A DNA stretch of 6,781 nt from Candidatus Omnitrophota bacterium. GTDB lineage: Bacteria > Omnitrophota > Gorgyraeia > Gygaellales > Profunditerraquicolaceae. The number at the start of each line of letters is the position of its first letter. Position 1 is the first letter of the stretch. Location: contig JAGVOR010000145.1 in assembly GCA_020052635.1 (NCBI GenBank), positions 1 to 6,781 on the forward strand. The letters are read 5' to 3'. Under the pieces are notes generated by a model. That model saw only the letters and a list, made by a program, of their open reading frames with translations. It made no database searches and was not told where the DNA came from. Below are positions 1 to 5,349 of this stretch, in pieces. A program made the translations under genes and the position numbers.

Positions 1-874
1 AAGGAACATCCGCGCCCTGGAAATGGCTACCGGGGTGGATGTAATTATCGATGATACTCCGGGGGCAGTGACTTTGTCAGGTTTCGATGCGGTCCGGCGG
101 GAGATTGCCCGCTTAAGCCTTGAAAAACTTATTTCCGACGGCCGGATCCATCCGGGTCGGATTGAAGAGATCGTGGAAAAAACCAAAAAAGAGATGGATG
201 AAAAGATCCGCGAGGAGGGAGAGCGCGCGGCTTTTGAGGCCGGAGTAAATGGTTTACATCCGGAGATTATCAAGCTTTTGGGTAGATTAAAATACCGTAC
301 TAGTTACGGGCAGAATGCCCTGCAGCATTCTAAAGAGGTTTCTTTTATTCTGGGGATTATGGCTTCAGAGATTGGGCTGGATTTTAAGTTGGGGCGTAGA
401 ATCGGCCTGCTGCATGATATCGGCAAAGCCGTAGACCATCAGGTGGAAGGTACGCATGCCAAATTGGGGGCTGATTTGGCCAAGAAGTTTAATGAAGGCG
501 CCGAAGTGGTGGCGGCCATAGAGTCTCACCATGAAGAATCAAGCCCGGTAAGCATCTATTCTGTTTTAGCGATTGCCGCTGATGCGGTAAGCGCCGCTCG
601 TCCCGGAGCCAGAAGAGAAACGCTGGAGATTTACGTTAAGCGTTTGGATAAACTGGAGTCGATTGCGAATTTGTTTAAGGGAGTGGAGAAATCTTTCGCG
701 ATTCAGGCGGGCCGGGAAATCCGGGTAATTGTGCAACCGGAAAAAATAAATGATAATGAAGCGGTAACGATGGCCCGGGAGATCCGCAAGAAGATCGAAG
801 AAGGCATGGAGTACCCCGGCCAAATTAAGGTCACGGTGATCCGGGAAGTGCGTACGATTGAGTACGCTAAATAA
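1..874 (+). CDS. rny: Ribonuclease Y, C-terminal part (5' end outside the window)
   Basis: This is the 3' part of an open frame that enters from the left edge (reading from base 2) and ends at TAA 872-874, giving 290 visible residues. RNase Y is a membrane-anchored endoribonuclease that starts mRNA decay and processing. The visible part begins with [20 protein letters not shown], the end of the KH RNA-binding domain. It continues with the RREIAR segment and then the HD hydrolase domain: QHSKEV with its metal-binding His, [11 protein letters not shown] with the HD pair near visible residues 138-139, the SHHEE segment, and [18 protein letters not shown]. It ends in the typical [19 protein letters not shown]. 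All HD-domain signature residues look intact, so the protein should be active. The N-terminal transmembrane helix and coiled coil lie outside the window. ymdB follows after a 206-nt structured gap, the same gene order as rny-ymdB in Bacillus. Identification is very secure. Confidence 0.97.
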   Translation, partial: RNIRALEMATGVDVIIDDTPGAVTLSGFDAVRREIARLSLEKLISDGRIHPGRIEEIVEKTKKEMDEKIREEGERAAFEAGVNGLHPEIIKLLGRLKYRTSYGQNALQHSKEVSFILGIMASEIGLDFKLGRRIGLLHDIGKAVDHQVEGTHAKLGADLAKKFNEGAEVVAAIESHHEESSPVSIYSVLAIAADAVSAARPGARRETLEIYVKRLDKLESIANLFKGVEKSFAIQAGREIRVIVQPEKINDNEAVTMAREIRKKIEEGMEYPGQIKVTVIREVRTIEYAK

Positions 875-931
875 ACTATTAATAATTAGACAACGATAGC
901 TTCGCGATTCTTTAATAAGGCGAAGTAGCAC

Positions 932-956
932 CCGACGCAAATTGGATTTGCGTCGG
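932..956. repeat. Perfect 10-bp inverted repeat (hairpin)
   Basis: CCGACGCAAA (932-941) pairs perfectly with TTTGCGTCGG (947-956) around the 5-base loop TTGGA. The foot can be lengthened (C929/A930 with T957/G958) if C931 bulges out. The stem is GC-rich at its base, but TGTCCGCC follows rather than a T tract, so it is not a standard intrinsic terminator for rny. It may be a 3' stabiliser, a processing site or a palindromic repeat unit. Confidence 0.75.
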
Positions 957-958
957 TG

Positions 959-974
959 TCCGCCAGGTGGCGGA
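959..974. repeat. Short GC palindrome
   Basis: The 16 bases at 959-974 read TCCGCCAGGTGGCGGA, in which TCCGCC pairs with GGCGGA over a four-base AGGT loop. It starts two bases after the preceding hairpin, so the two could stack. Compact CCGCC/GGCGG palindromes of this kind often belong to genome-wide interspersed repeat families. Whether this one does needs the rest of the genome. Confidence 0.6.
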
Positions 975-979
975 ATTCG

Positions 980-1018
980 CGCATTAATTTGCCCTAACTA
1001 ACGTTAGCAAATTATGCG
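980..1018. repeat. Long imperfect inverted repeat (hairpin)
   Basis: CGCAT (980-984) pairs with ATGCG (1014-1018). After a bulged T985, AATTTG (986-991) pairs with CAAATT (1008-1013). After a two-base bulge (992-993), CTAAC (994-998) pairs with GTTAG (1003-1007) around a four-base loop. In all, 16 base pairs are interrupted only by two one-sided bulges. The apex contains the perfect 10-base palindrome CTAACGTTAG (998-1007). Its ACTAACG core recurs at 1030-1036. Confidence 0.65.
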
Positions 1019-1038
1019 TTGATAAATAAACTAACGCG

Positions 1039-1068
1039 GACTTACTCGCACTGTTGTGCTCGTAAGTC
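1039..1068 (+). promoter_or_regulatory. Two-part hairpin directly upstream of the ymdB start
   Basis: GACTTAC (1039-1045) pairs with GTAAGTC (1062-1068). After a 2x2 internal loop, GCAC (1048-1051) pairs with GTGC (1056-1059) around TGTT. The structure ends 12 bases before the ymdB ATG, where a Shine-Dalgarno would normally lie, and the remaining AAGCACTCATTT contains none. In the mRNA it would sit at the edge of the ribosome footprint and could affect initiation. That role is inference; the pairing itself is visible. Confidence 0.5.
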
Positions 1069-1080
1069 AAGCACTCATTT

Positions 1081-1869
1081 ATGAAGATATTATTTATCGG
1101 AGATATTGTCGGCTCGCCCGGCAGAGAGGCAATAAAAAAATTAGTCCCCCTGCTGAAAAATGAACTGCAACTTGATTTTGTGGTCGCTAACGCCGAGAAT
1201 GCTTCCGGTGGTTCAGGGGTTACCGCAAAAGTGGCGGATGAGCTTTTTGATTCCGGGGTAAATGTAATTACCTCCGGGGATCATATTTGGAAAAAACCGG
1301 AAATTTTTGAGTTGATCAACCGGGAACCAAGAATCCTGCGGCCGTTGAATTTTCCAGCCGGTTCACCCGGCCGGGGAGCAGGAGTATTTAAAGTTCCCGG
1401 CAGCGGAATGAAAGTGGGCGTGATTAATATTAACGGCCGGGTTTTTATGGATCCCCTGGAGTGTCCTTTTAAGACGGCACTTGCGGCGGCAGGGGAGCTG
1501 ATTAAGGAAACCAAAATTATTATCGTCGATATCCATGCGGAGGCTACCTCTGAAAAGGTTGCTTTGGGTTGGTATTTAGACGGAAAGGTTTCGGCAATTT
1601 TAGGTACGCATACCCATATTCAGACTGCCGATGAAAAAATTCTTCCCCAGGGAACTGCTTATATTAGCGATGTCGGAATGACCGGCCCCTATGATTCGGT
1701 GATTGGCCGCAGGGTGGAAGATGTGTTGACCCGCTTCTTAAGTTTAATTCCCGTTAAATTTGAAGTTGCCCAAGGCGATATTCAATTACACGGGGCATTG
1801 GTGGAGATCGATGAAGCAACGGGTAAGTCGCGCTCAATCTTACGGATTCAGAGAAAAATTAATGAGTAA
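1081..1869 (+). CDS. ymdB: YmdB/TIGR00282-family metallophosphoesterase
   Basis: A 262-residue calcineurin-like phosphoesterase of the YmdB family, the usual family length. The Bacillus subtilis member is a 2',3'/3',5'-cyclic nucleotide phosphodiesterase affecting biofilm gene expression; the substrate here is unknown. Metal-site motifs run in order: GDIVGSPGR with Asp8, NAEN with Glu39 and Asn40, SGDHIW with Asp67 and His68, DIHAEATSEK with His152, and GTHTHIQTADE with His177 and His179. VGMTGPYDSVIG is the family signature near the end. The SGDH motif has Asp where the family usually has Asn (GNH). ATG 1081 is the only workable start: the conserved N-terminus begins there and an in-frame stop lies at 1063-1065. 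No Shine-Dalgarno precedes it. Its stop overlaps the next gene by 8 nt (ATGAGTAA), suggesting translational coupling. No signal peptide is seen, so the protein should be cytoplasmic. Confidence 0.95.
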   Translation: MKILFIGDIVGSPGREAIKKLVPLLKNELQLDFVVANAENASGGSGVTAKVADELFDSGVNVITSGDHIWKKPEIFELINREPRILRPLNFPAGSPGRGAGVFKVPGSGMKVGVININGRVFMDPLECPFKTALAAAGELIKETKIIIVDIHAEATSEKVALGWYLDGKVSAILGTHTHIQTADEKILPQGTAYISDVGMTGPYDSVIGRRVEDVLTRFLSLIPVKFEVAQGDIQLHGALVEIDEATGKSRSILRIQRKINE

Positions 1870-3925
1870 AAAAAAGCGGATTATTCTATTGATCGTTGCC
1901 GGGTTTTTCTTTTGTTTGACGGCTGCTGTTTCTTGGTCCCAGGCCCAGGATGAATTGGAGTTCAATCTGGATTTAACCTCTGCGGTAATCAGCCTTCCTA
2001 AAATCTACAGGACGAGTATTGATCTCAGCGGCCGGGGCAGGCAGCGCGATAAAACTTTACCGCAAACTTTGGCCGGGGCAGATGCGCGTTCAATCTGGCA
2101 GGAGGATTTAGGCCTGCGTAATTTTTACCGCATCCAATATAATCTCTGGGAAATTCAGCAGTTGGCCGGCGATCCGGATGCCCAGCAAAAGCTTTTAAAT
2201 AATTACGAAGCAGTGGTTAAAGCGATCAGTGATAGCGGGGGCACCGTTATCCTGGATATTTTCGGCACCCCGGACGGCCTGGGGACGGTATTAGATAAAA
2301 ACAGTGCTCCCCGCAATTTAAAGGCCTATAAGGAGTTGGTTAAAAATACGATTCGCCGCTTAAGCTGTGAAAAGAAATATAATATCTGGTATGAGGTTTG
2401 GAACGCCCCGGATATCGGGGACTTTTTTATCGGCCAGCGTTCGGAATATTTTAATCTTTACCGGGTTATCGGGGAGGCGGTAAAAGAGCTGCGCCAGGAG
2501 GCAAAAATTCATATTCCTTTAGGCGGGCCTTCGGTAAGCTCCTGGTTCAGAAATATCGAGCCCAACAACATTCTTACTCCGGAGCGCAGTTTAATTTACG
2601 AATTAATAAAATACTGCTATAGTTACCGGCTGCCGCTGGATTTTATCTCCTGGCATGCTTATTCTTCTGACCCGGCGGAAGAAAAGCAGGATACCATTTA
2701 CAATAAGTCTTTCATCAAATTGATCCGGGACTGGTTGACTTATTTTAAATTCAGCAGCAACCTTCCGTTGTTGGTAAGCGAGTGGAATTTTGACGGTTCA
2801 GCCAATCTCTTGATCGAAAGAGGGAAAAATGCTTATGTCGCTGCCAGCTATATTCCGGCGAGACTTAAAAATATGTATGAAGCCGGTTTGGATTATCAAA
2901 CTTATTTTTGCCTTGAAGACTTCGGGGACAATCAGGGGGGGCCGATCAGGAATCTAGGTATTTTTTCATTTGACCCGGCGTATCCGGAGAAGGGGTCTGC
3001 TAAAGCCGGTTATACTGTTTGGCGGATGCTGAGCCTTTTAGGCCAGGATTTGTTCAAAATTAAATTTAATGATGAATTCGTGGGGGTTATCCCGACCAAA
3101 TCCCGGAGCGACTATCTAGCGCTAATGATTTACAACTATATCGATCCTCAAGCGGCGATGAATTATATTTCTCATAATGTCGTTTATTTAAACAGCGCCG
3201 AACAAAAAGCAATTTTAGGGATCATTAAATCTGACCGCATGAAGAAGGTATTGTCCGGCCAGCTTAGCTTGGCCACCTTACGTTTAAGCGCCAAAACCAA
3301 AAACATACTCAGTCGGGCGATTGAATTAAATACTGCGGCTAATAAATTTTCCAAGACGAATCGTAAAATTAAAGTAACTTTAAAAGGCGCAAAAAACGTT
3401 TATCTATTAAGTCAGTATGTATTAGATAGCAATTGCAGCCGGAACTGTGAATTTAAGCCGGTTACTGAAGAAGAAGCGGACTTAAGTCAGGAGTATGCGA
3501 AAGAACTTGAATTGACCCCTTATTCAGTGCAGCTTTTAATCTTTAAAAAGAAGCCCATTATGCCGGAGGCGGCAATCCTGCCATCTAAGCCTGAAACTAA
3601 ACCGGCAGAAGCTAAAACAGATGCTTTGCCTGCGGCTTTAGCTGTTCCTGTCGTTCCTGCAGTTAAGTCTGAAACTAAACTTGCGCCAGAAGCCCCGATG
3701 CCAGCGGAAGCTAAGCCGGCAGAAACCAAGGCAGATGCCTTGCCTGCGGCTTTAGCTGTTCCTGCAGAAAAAACCGCCGAAACTAACCCTGTTAAGGCGG
3801 ATGCCGCAGGTAGCCAAAGCCAGGCTCTTGTTGATCCGCCGGCGGCCAGTAAAGATGCAGCGGCCCAAATACAGCCGTTCGATAAACCTTTGCCGAAAGA
3901 GGCAAATAATGCAGAAACCAAATAA
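1862..3925 (+). CDS. Secreted GH39-like glycosidase-fold protein lacking the acid/base Glu, with Ala/Pro-rich tail
   Basis: A 687-residue protein starting at ATG 1862, which overlaps the ymdB stop. The frame is open further upstream (ATG 1760), but that would add 34 residues inside ymdB and hide the signal peptide. Residues 1-28 are a Sec signal (KKK, hydrophobic stretch, likely cut after SQA). Residues about 30-430 resemble GH39 of clan GH-A: YEVWNAPD (178-185), GGPSVSSWF, DFISWHAYS, then LLVSEWNF with presumed nucleophile Glu307. The acid/base position, normally Glu in WNEP, is Ala182. Residues about 430-560 are probably an accessory beta domain with a CX3C pair (Cys525, Cys529). Residues 565-687 are an Ala/Pro/Lys/Glu tail with a duplicated segment and no C-terminal anchor. 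The weak AGAGA at 1850-1854 suggests reliance on coupling to ymdB. It probably acts outside the cytoplasm on, or as a binder of, polysaccharide. The fold is fairly secure, activity doubtful, substrate unknown. Confidence 0.8.
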   Translation: MSKKKRIILLIVAGFFFCLTAAVSWSQAQDELEFNLDLTSAVISLPKIYRTSIDLSGRGRQRDKTLPQTLAGADARSIWQEDLGLRNFYRIQYNLWEIQQLAGDPDAQQKLLNNYEAVVKAISDSGGTVILDIFGTPDGLGTVLDKNSAPRNLKAYKELVKNTIRRLSCEKKYNIWYEVWNAPDIGDFFIGQRSEYFNLYRVIGEAVKELRQEAKIHIPLGGPSVSSWFRNIEPNNILTPERSLIYELIKYCYSYRLPLDFISWHAYSSDPAEEKQDTIYNKSFIKLIRDWLTYFKFSSNLPLLVSEWNFDGSANLLIERGKNAYVAASYIPARLKNMYEAGLDYQTYFCLEDFGDNQGGPIRNLGIFSFDPAYPEKGSAKAGYTVWRMLSLLGQDLFKIKFNDEFVGVIPTKSRSDYLALMIYNYIDPQAAMNYISHNVVYLNSAEQKAILGIIKSDRMKKVLSGQLSLATLRLSAKTKNILSRAIELNTAANKFSKTNRKIKVTLKGAKNVYLLSQYVLDSNCSRNCEFKPVTEEEADLSQEYAKELELTPYSVQLLIFKKKPIMPEAAILPSKPETKPAEAKTDALPAALAVPVVPAVKSETKLAPEAPMPAEAKPAETKADALPAALAVPAEKTAETNPVKADAAGSQSQALVDPPAASKDAAAQIQPFDKPLPKEANNAETK
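3593..3764 (+). repeat. Duplicated 58-nt segment in the tail of the GH39-like gene
   Basis: Bases 3593-3650 and 3707-3764 are two copies of one 58-nt unit with start points 114 nt (38 codons) apart. By eye they differ at 7 positions, and the last 25 bases are identical. They encode ETKPAEAKTDALPAALAVP and EAKPAETKADALPAALAVP. A third, shorter relative (SETK) begins at 3668. The first copy also has GTTCCTG repeated just after its end. The spacing is in frame, consistent with slippage or unequal recombination in a linker under weak constraint. Confidence 0.9.
3897..3902 (+). promoter_or_regulatory. Ribosome binding site of xseA
   Basis: AAGAGG lies six bases before ATG 3909, inside the last codons of the GH39-like gene. 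It supports 3909 over the upstream in-frame ATG at 3801, which would add 36 residues unlike any XseA N-terminus. Confidence 0.7.
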
Positions 3926-5129
3926 ACATATTTATACCGTTTCCGAAATTACCCAGGCAATTAAATGTTTGCTTGAGGAGAAGGTGGGTGAGGTTTGGTT
4001 AGAAGGAGAAATTTCTAACTTTAAAGCCGCCGCAAGCGGCCATTTTTATTTTTCGCTGAAAGACCAGAACTCTCTGCTCGGGGCGGCAATGTTTGCTTAC
4101 GCTAATAAAGGATTAAAATTTAGGCTGGAAGACGGTTTAAAGGTAATTTGTTTCGGCAAGATCGATGTTTACGCACCCAGCGGTCAATATAAAATCATCG
4201 TGGAAAGGATAGAGCCGCAAGGAGTCGGCGCCCAGCAGTTAGCCTTTGAGCAATTGAAGAAAAAATTAGCGCAGGAGGGATTATTTAACCCGGAGCATAA
4301 AAGAGAGCTGCCGCTGATGCCGTTTACCGTCGGCATTGTCACTTCGGCTAAAGGAGCCGCCCTCCGGGATATTCTGCAAATTCTTAAAAAAGGCGCCGCT
4401 TGCGTAGATATCGTATTGCGTTCGGTGCGCGTGCAAGGTGAGCAGGCAGCCGGCGAGATTGTTGAAGGGATCGCCGACCTAAATAATCTTAAACATCTGG
4501 ATTTAATTATTGTCAGCCGGGGCGGGGGATCAAGCGAGGATCTTTGGTCTTTTAATGAAGAGGCCGTGGCCCGGGCGATTTATAATTCCCGCCTGCCGGT
4601 AATTTCCGCGGTGGGGCATCAGATCGATACTACTTTAGCGGATTTAGCGGCGGATGTTTTTGTGGAAACCCCTTCTGCCGCAGCCAAGATTATTGTGGAT
4701 AGAAAAAATGCGCTCTTGGCCCAGTTAGCCGGGTTAGGTTATGAGCTGGATCTTTCGATTAACCAGGTGATCGGTGAGCTTAAAAATAAGCTCACCGCTT
4801 TTACGCATGCCCTTAAAAGCCCGCGCGATCACTTGCTGGAAAAACAGCAGCAGATCGATGAGCTATTTTCCGGGCTAAATTATAATCTGCGGCATGTTTT
4901 AGAGCTATCCGGTCAGCGTTTTAGTTCCCTGATACAAAGGCTAGAAGCATTAAGCCCGCTGGCTGTGTTATCCCGCGGCTATAGCTTGAATTTGCTTTTG
5001 CCTCAAGGGGTAATCGTTAAAGATGCCGCAGCGCTGAAGGCCGGGGATCGGCTAAAGACGGTTTTACATAAAGGGGAATTTATAAGTTTAGTGCAGGAGG
5101 TGCACGTTGAAAGAGAAAATCTTGTTTGA
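3909..5129 (+). CDS. xseA: Exodeoxyribonuclease VII large subunit
   Basis: A 406-residue protein, within the usual range of the family. With XseB it forms exonuclease VII, which degrades single-stranded DNA from either end to short oligonucleotides in repair. Residues about 5-100 form the OB-fold DNA-binding domain (YTVSEIT, VWLEGEISNF, SGHFYFSLKD, then YAPSGQYKIIVERIEPQG). The catalytic domain follows: LFNPEHKRELP, IGIVTSAKGAALRDIL-like segment, SRGGGSSEDLW with Arg204-Trp213, SAVGHQID at 233-240, and ETPSAAA. A helical, coiled-coil-like region carries SPRDHLLEKQQQID, and the end has LSPLAVLSRGYSL. All key motifs are present, so it should be functional. Its start overlaps the GH39-like gene by 17 nt, and xseB starts inside its last codons, which would couple synthesis of the two subunits. 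Confidence 0.96.
   Translation: MQKPNKHIYTVSEITQAIKCLLEEKVGEVWLEGEISNFKAAASGHFYFSLKDQNSLLGAAMFAYANKGLKFRLEDGLKVICFGKIDVYAPSGQYKIIVERIEPQGVGAQQLAFEQLKKKLAQEGLFNPEHKRELPLMPFTVGIVTSAKGAALRDILQILKKGAACVDIVLRSVRVQGEQAAGEIVEGIADLNNLKHLDLIIVSRGGGSSEDLWSFNEEAVARAIYNSRLPVISAVGHQIDTTLADLAADVFVETPSAAAKIIVDRKNALLAQLAGLGYELDLSINQVIGELKNKLTAFTHALKSPRDHLLEKQQQIDELFSGLNYNLRHVLELSGQRFSSLIQRLEALSPLAVLSRGYSLNLLLPQGVIVKDAAALKAGDRLKTVLHKGEFISLVQEVHVERENLV
4026..4053 (+). terminator. Terminator-like hairpin plus T tract inside xseA
   Basis: GCCGC (4026-4030, or the overlapping 4029-4033) can pair with GCGGC (4036-4040), and CATTTTTATTTTT follows. That is the layout of an intrinsic terminator: a GC-rich hairpin and then a T-rich tract. 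The stem is only 4-5 bp, and the T tract encodes the conserved HFYFSL segment of the OB fold, so chance under protein constraint is a real alternative. If functional it would attenuate xseA-xseB-dxs transcription. Confidence 0.25.
4772..4797 (+). repeat. Perfect 11-bp hairpin inside xseA
   Basis: CGGTGAGCTTA (4772-4782) is followed by AAAA and then its exact reverse complement TAAGCTCACCG (4787-4797). It encodes the GELKNKLT stretch of the helical C-terminal region, which is not a strongly conserved motif. CTTTTA follows, so the T tract is short. This is the strongest perfect inverted repeat I found in any coding sequence of the window. Confidence 0.85.
5095..5100 (+). promoter_or_regulatory. 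Strong ribosome binding site of xseB
   Basis: AGGAGG lies six bases before TTG 5107, within the last codons of xseA. It fixes the TTG start. The nearby GTG at 5100 is out of frame with XseB, and no ATG starts the frame before the conserved FEEDLKKLQ segment. Confidence 0.85.
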
Positions 5130-5346
5130 AGAAGATTTAAAAAAATTGCAAAAGATTGTTGAGGACCTTGCCGGCGGGAAGCTTACCCTGGGGGAATCGC
5201 TTAAAAAATATGAGGAAGGGGTCAAGCTCGCCCAGTCCTGTTCGTTGACCCTGGCGGAGGCGCAGCGTAAGGTTGAGCAGTTAATGAAAAAAGAAGGAAA
5301 GGCTTCCCTGGAGAAGTTCGACGACATCCAGCCGGAAGAAAAATAA
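5107..5346 (+). CDS. xseB: Exodeoxyribonuclease VII small subunit
   Basis: A 79-residue helical protein that binds XseA in several copies to make active exonuclease VII. The family pattern is clear: FEEDLKKLQKIVEDLAGGKL, then LGESLKKYEEGVKLAQSC and the closing helix LAEAQRKVEQL. The length is typical and the last 20 or so residues are charged and variable. It begins with TTG rather than ATG, 23 nt inside xseA, behind a strong AGGAGG. The weak start codon with a strong ribosome site could set subunit ratio through coupling to xseA translation; that is inference. dxs begins 3 nt after its stop. Confidence 0.95.
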   Translation: MKEKILFEEDLKKLQKIVEDLAGGKLTLGESLKKYEEGVKLAQSCSLTLAEAQRKVEQLMKKEGKASLEKFDDIQPEEK

Positions 5347-5349
5347 ACA

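Larger units (their letters stand above)
868..1033. repeat. 11-nt direct repeat flanking the hairpin cluster
   Basis: TAAATAAACTA occurs exactly at 868-878 (covering the rny stop codon) and again at 1023-1033. The two copies enclose about 144 bases that contain most of the hairpins. It could be a target-site duplication left by insertion of a small palindromic element just after rny. It could equally be chance, because the repeat is AT-rich and low in complexity, and I see no matching terminal inverted repeats just inside the two copies. Confidence 0.35.
875..1080 (+). other. Non-coding gap between rny and ymdB, rich in inverted repeats
   Basis: This 206-nt gap has no plausible gene in any frame. 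Unlike the overlapping genes downstream, it is packed with inverted repeats: a weak 6-bp arm pair at 900-905/920-925, a perfect 10-bp hairpin at 932-956, a short palindrome at 959-974, a long imperfect hairpin at 980-1018 and a two-part hairpin at 1039-1068. A further 6-bp hairpin (850-855/862-867) sits on the last rny codons. None is followed by a run of T, so none is a classical intrinsic terminator on the plus strand. I could not find a convincing -35/-10 pair. The structures could be a processed leader RNA for ymdB, a small RNA, or a cluster of repetitive palindromic elements. The sequence alone does not decide. Confidence 0.7.

Noticed and set aside
566..940. Minus-strand open frame of 124 codons over the end of rny
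   Set aside because: It is antisense to well-conserved RNase Y codons, has no recognisable domain, and is an expected shadow frame.
932..956. Hairpin as an intrinsic terminator of rny
   Set aside because: The stem is strong, but no T tract follows on the plus strand, and on the minus strand there is no gene to terminate.
1019..1047. TTGATA at 1019-1024 as a -35 box for a ymdB promoter
   Set aside because: At a 17-base spacing the -10 position reads TTACTC, which is a poor match, and the site runs into the hairpin at 1039.
1760..1861. Upstream ATG extension of the GH39-like gene inside ymdB
   Set aside because: It adds 34 residues that read through ymdB in another frame and would bury the clear signal peptide starting at 1862.
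3801..3908. N-terminal extension of XseA from ATG 3801
   Set aside because: The extra 36 residues do not resemble XseA, and ATG 3909 has AAGAGG six bases upstream followed directly by the conserved YTVSEIT.
3520..3921. Minus-strand open frame of 133 codons with Ala/Gly/Ser-rich, membrane-like protein
   Set aside because: It mirrors the Ala/Pro-rich repeat tail on the plus strand; low-complexity GC-rich codons leave the antisense frame open by accident.
5088..5327. Minus-strand open frame of 79 codons opposite xseB
   Set aside because: It is antisense to a clearly recognised XseB and has no features of its own.
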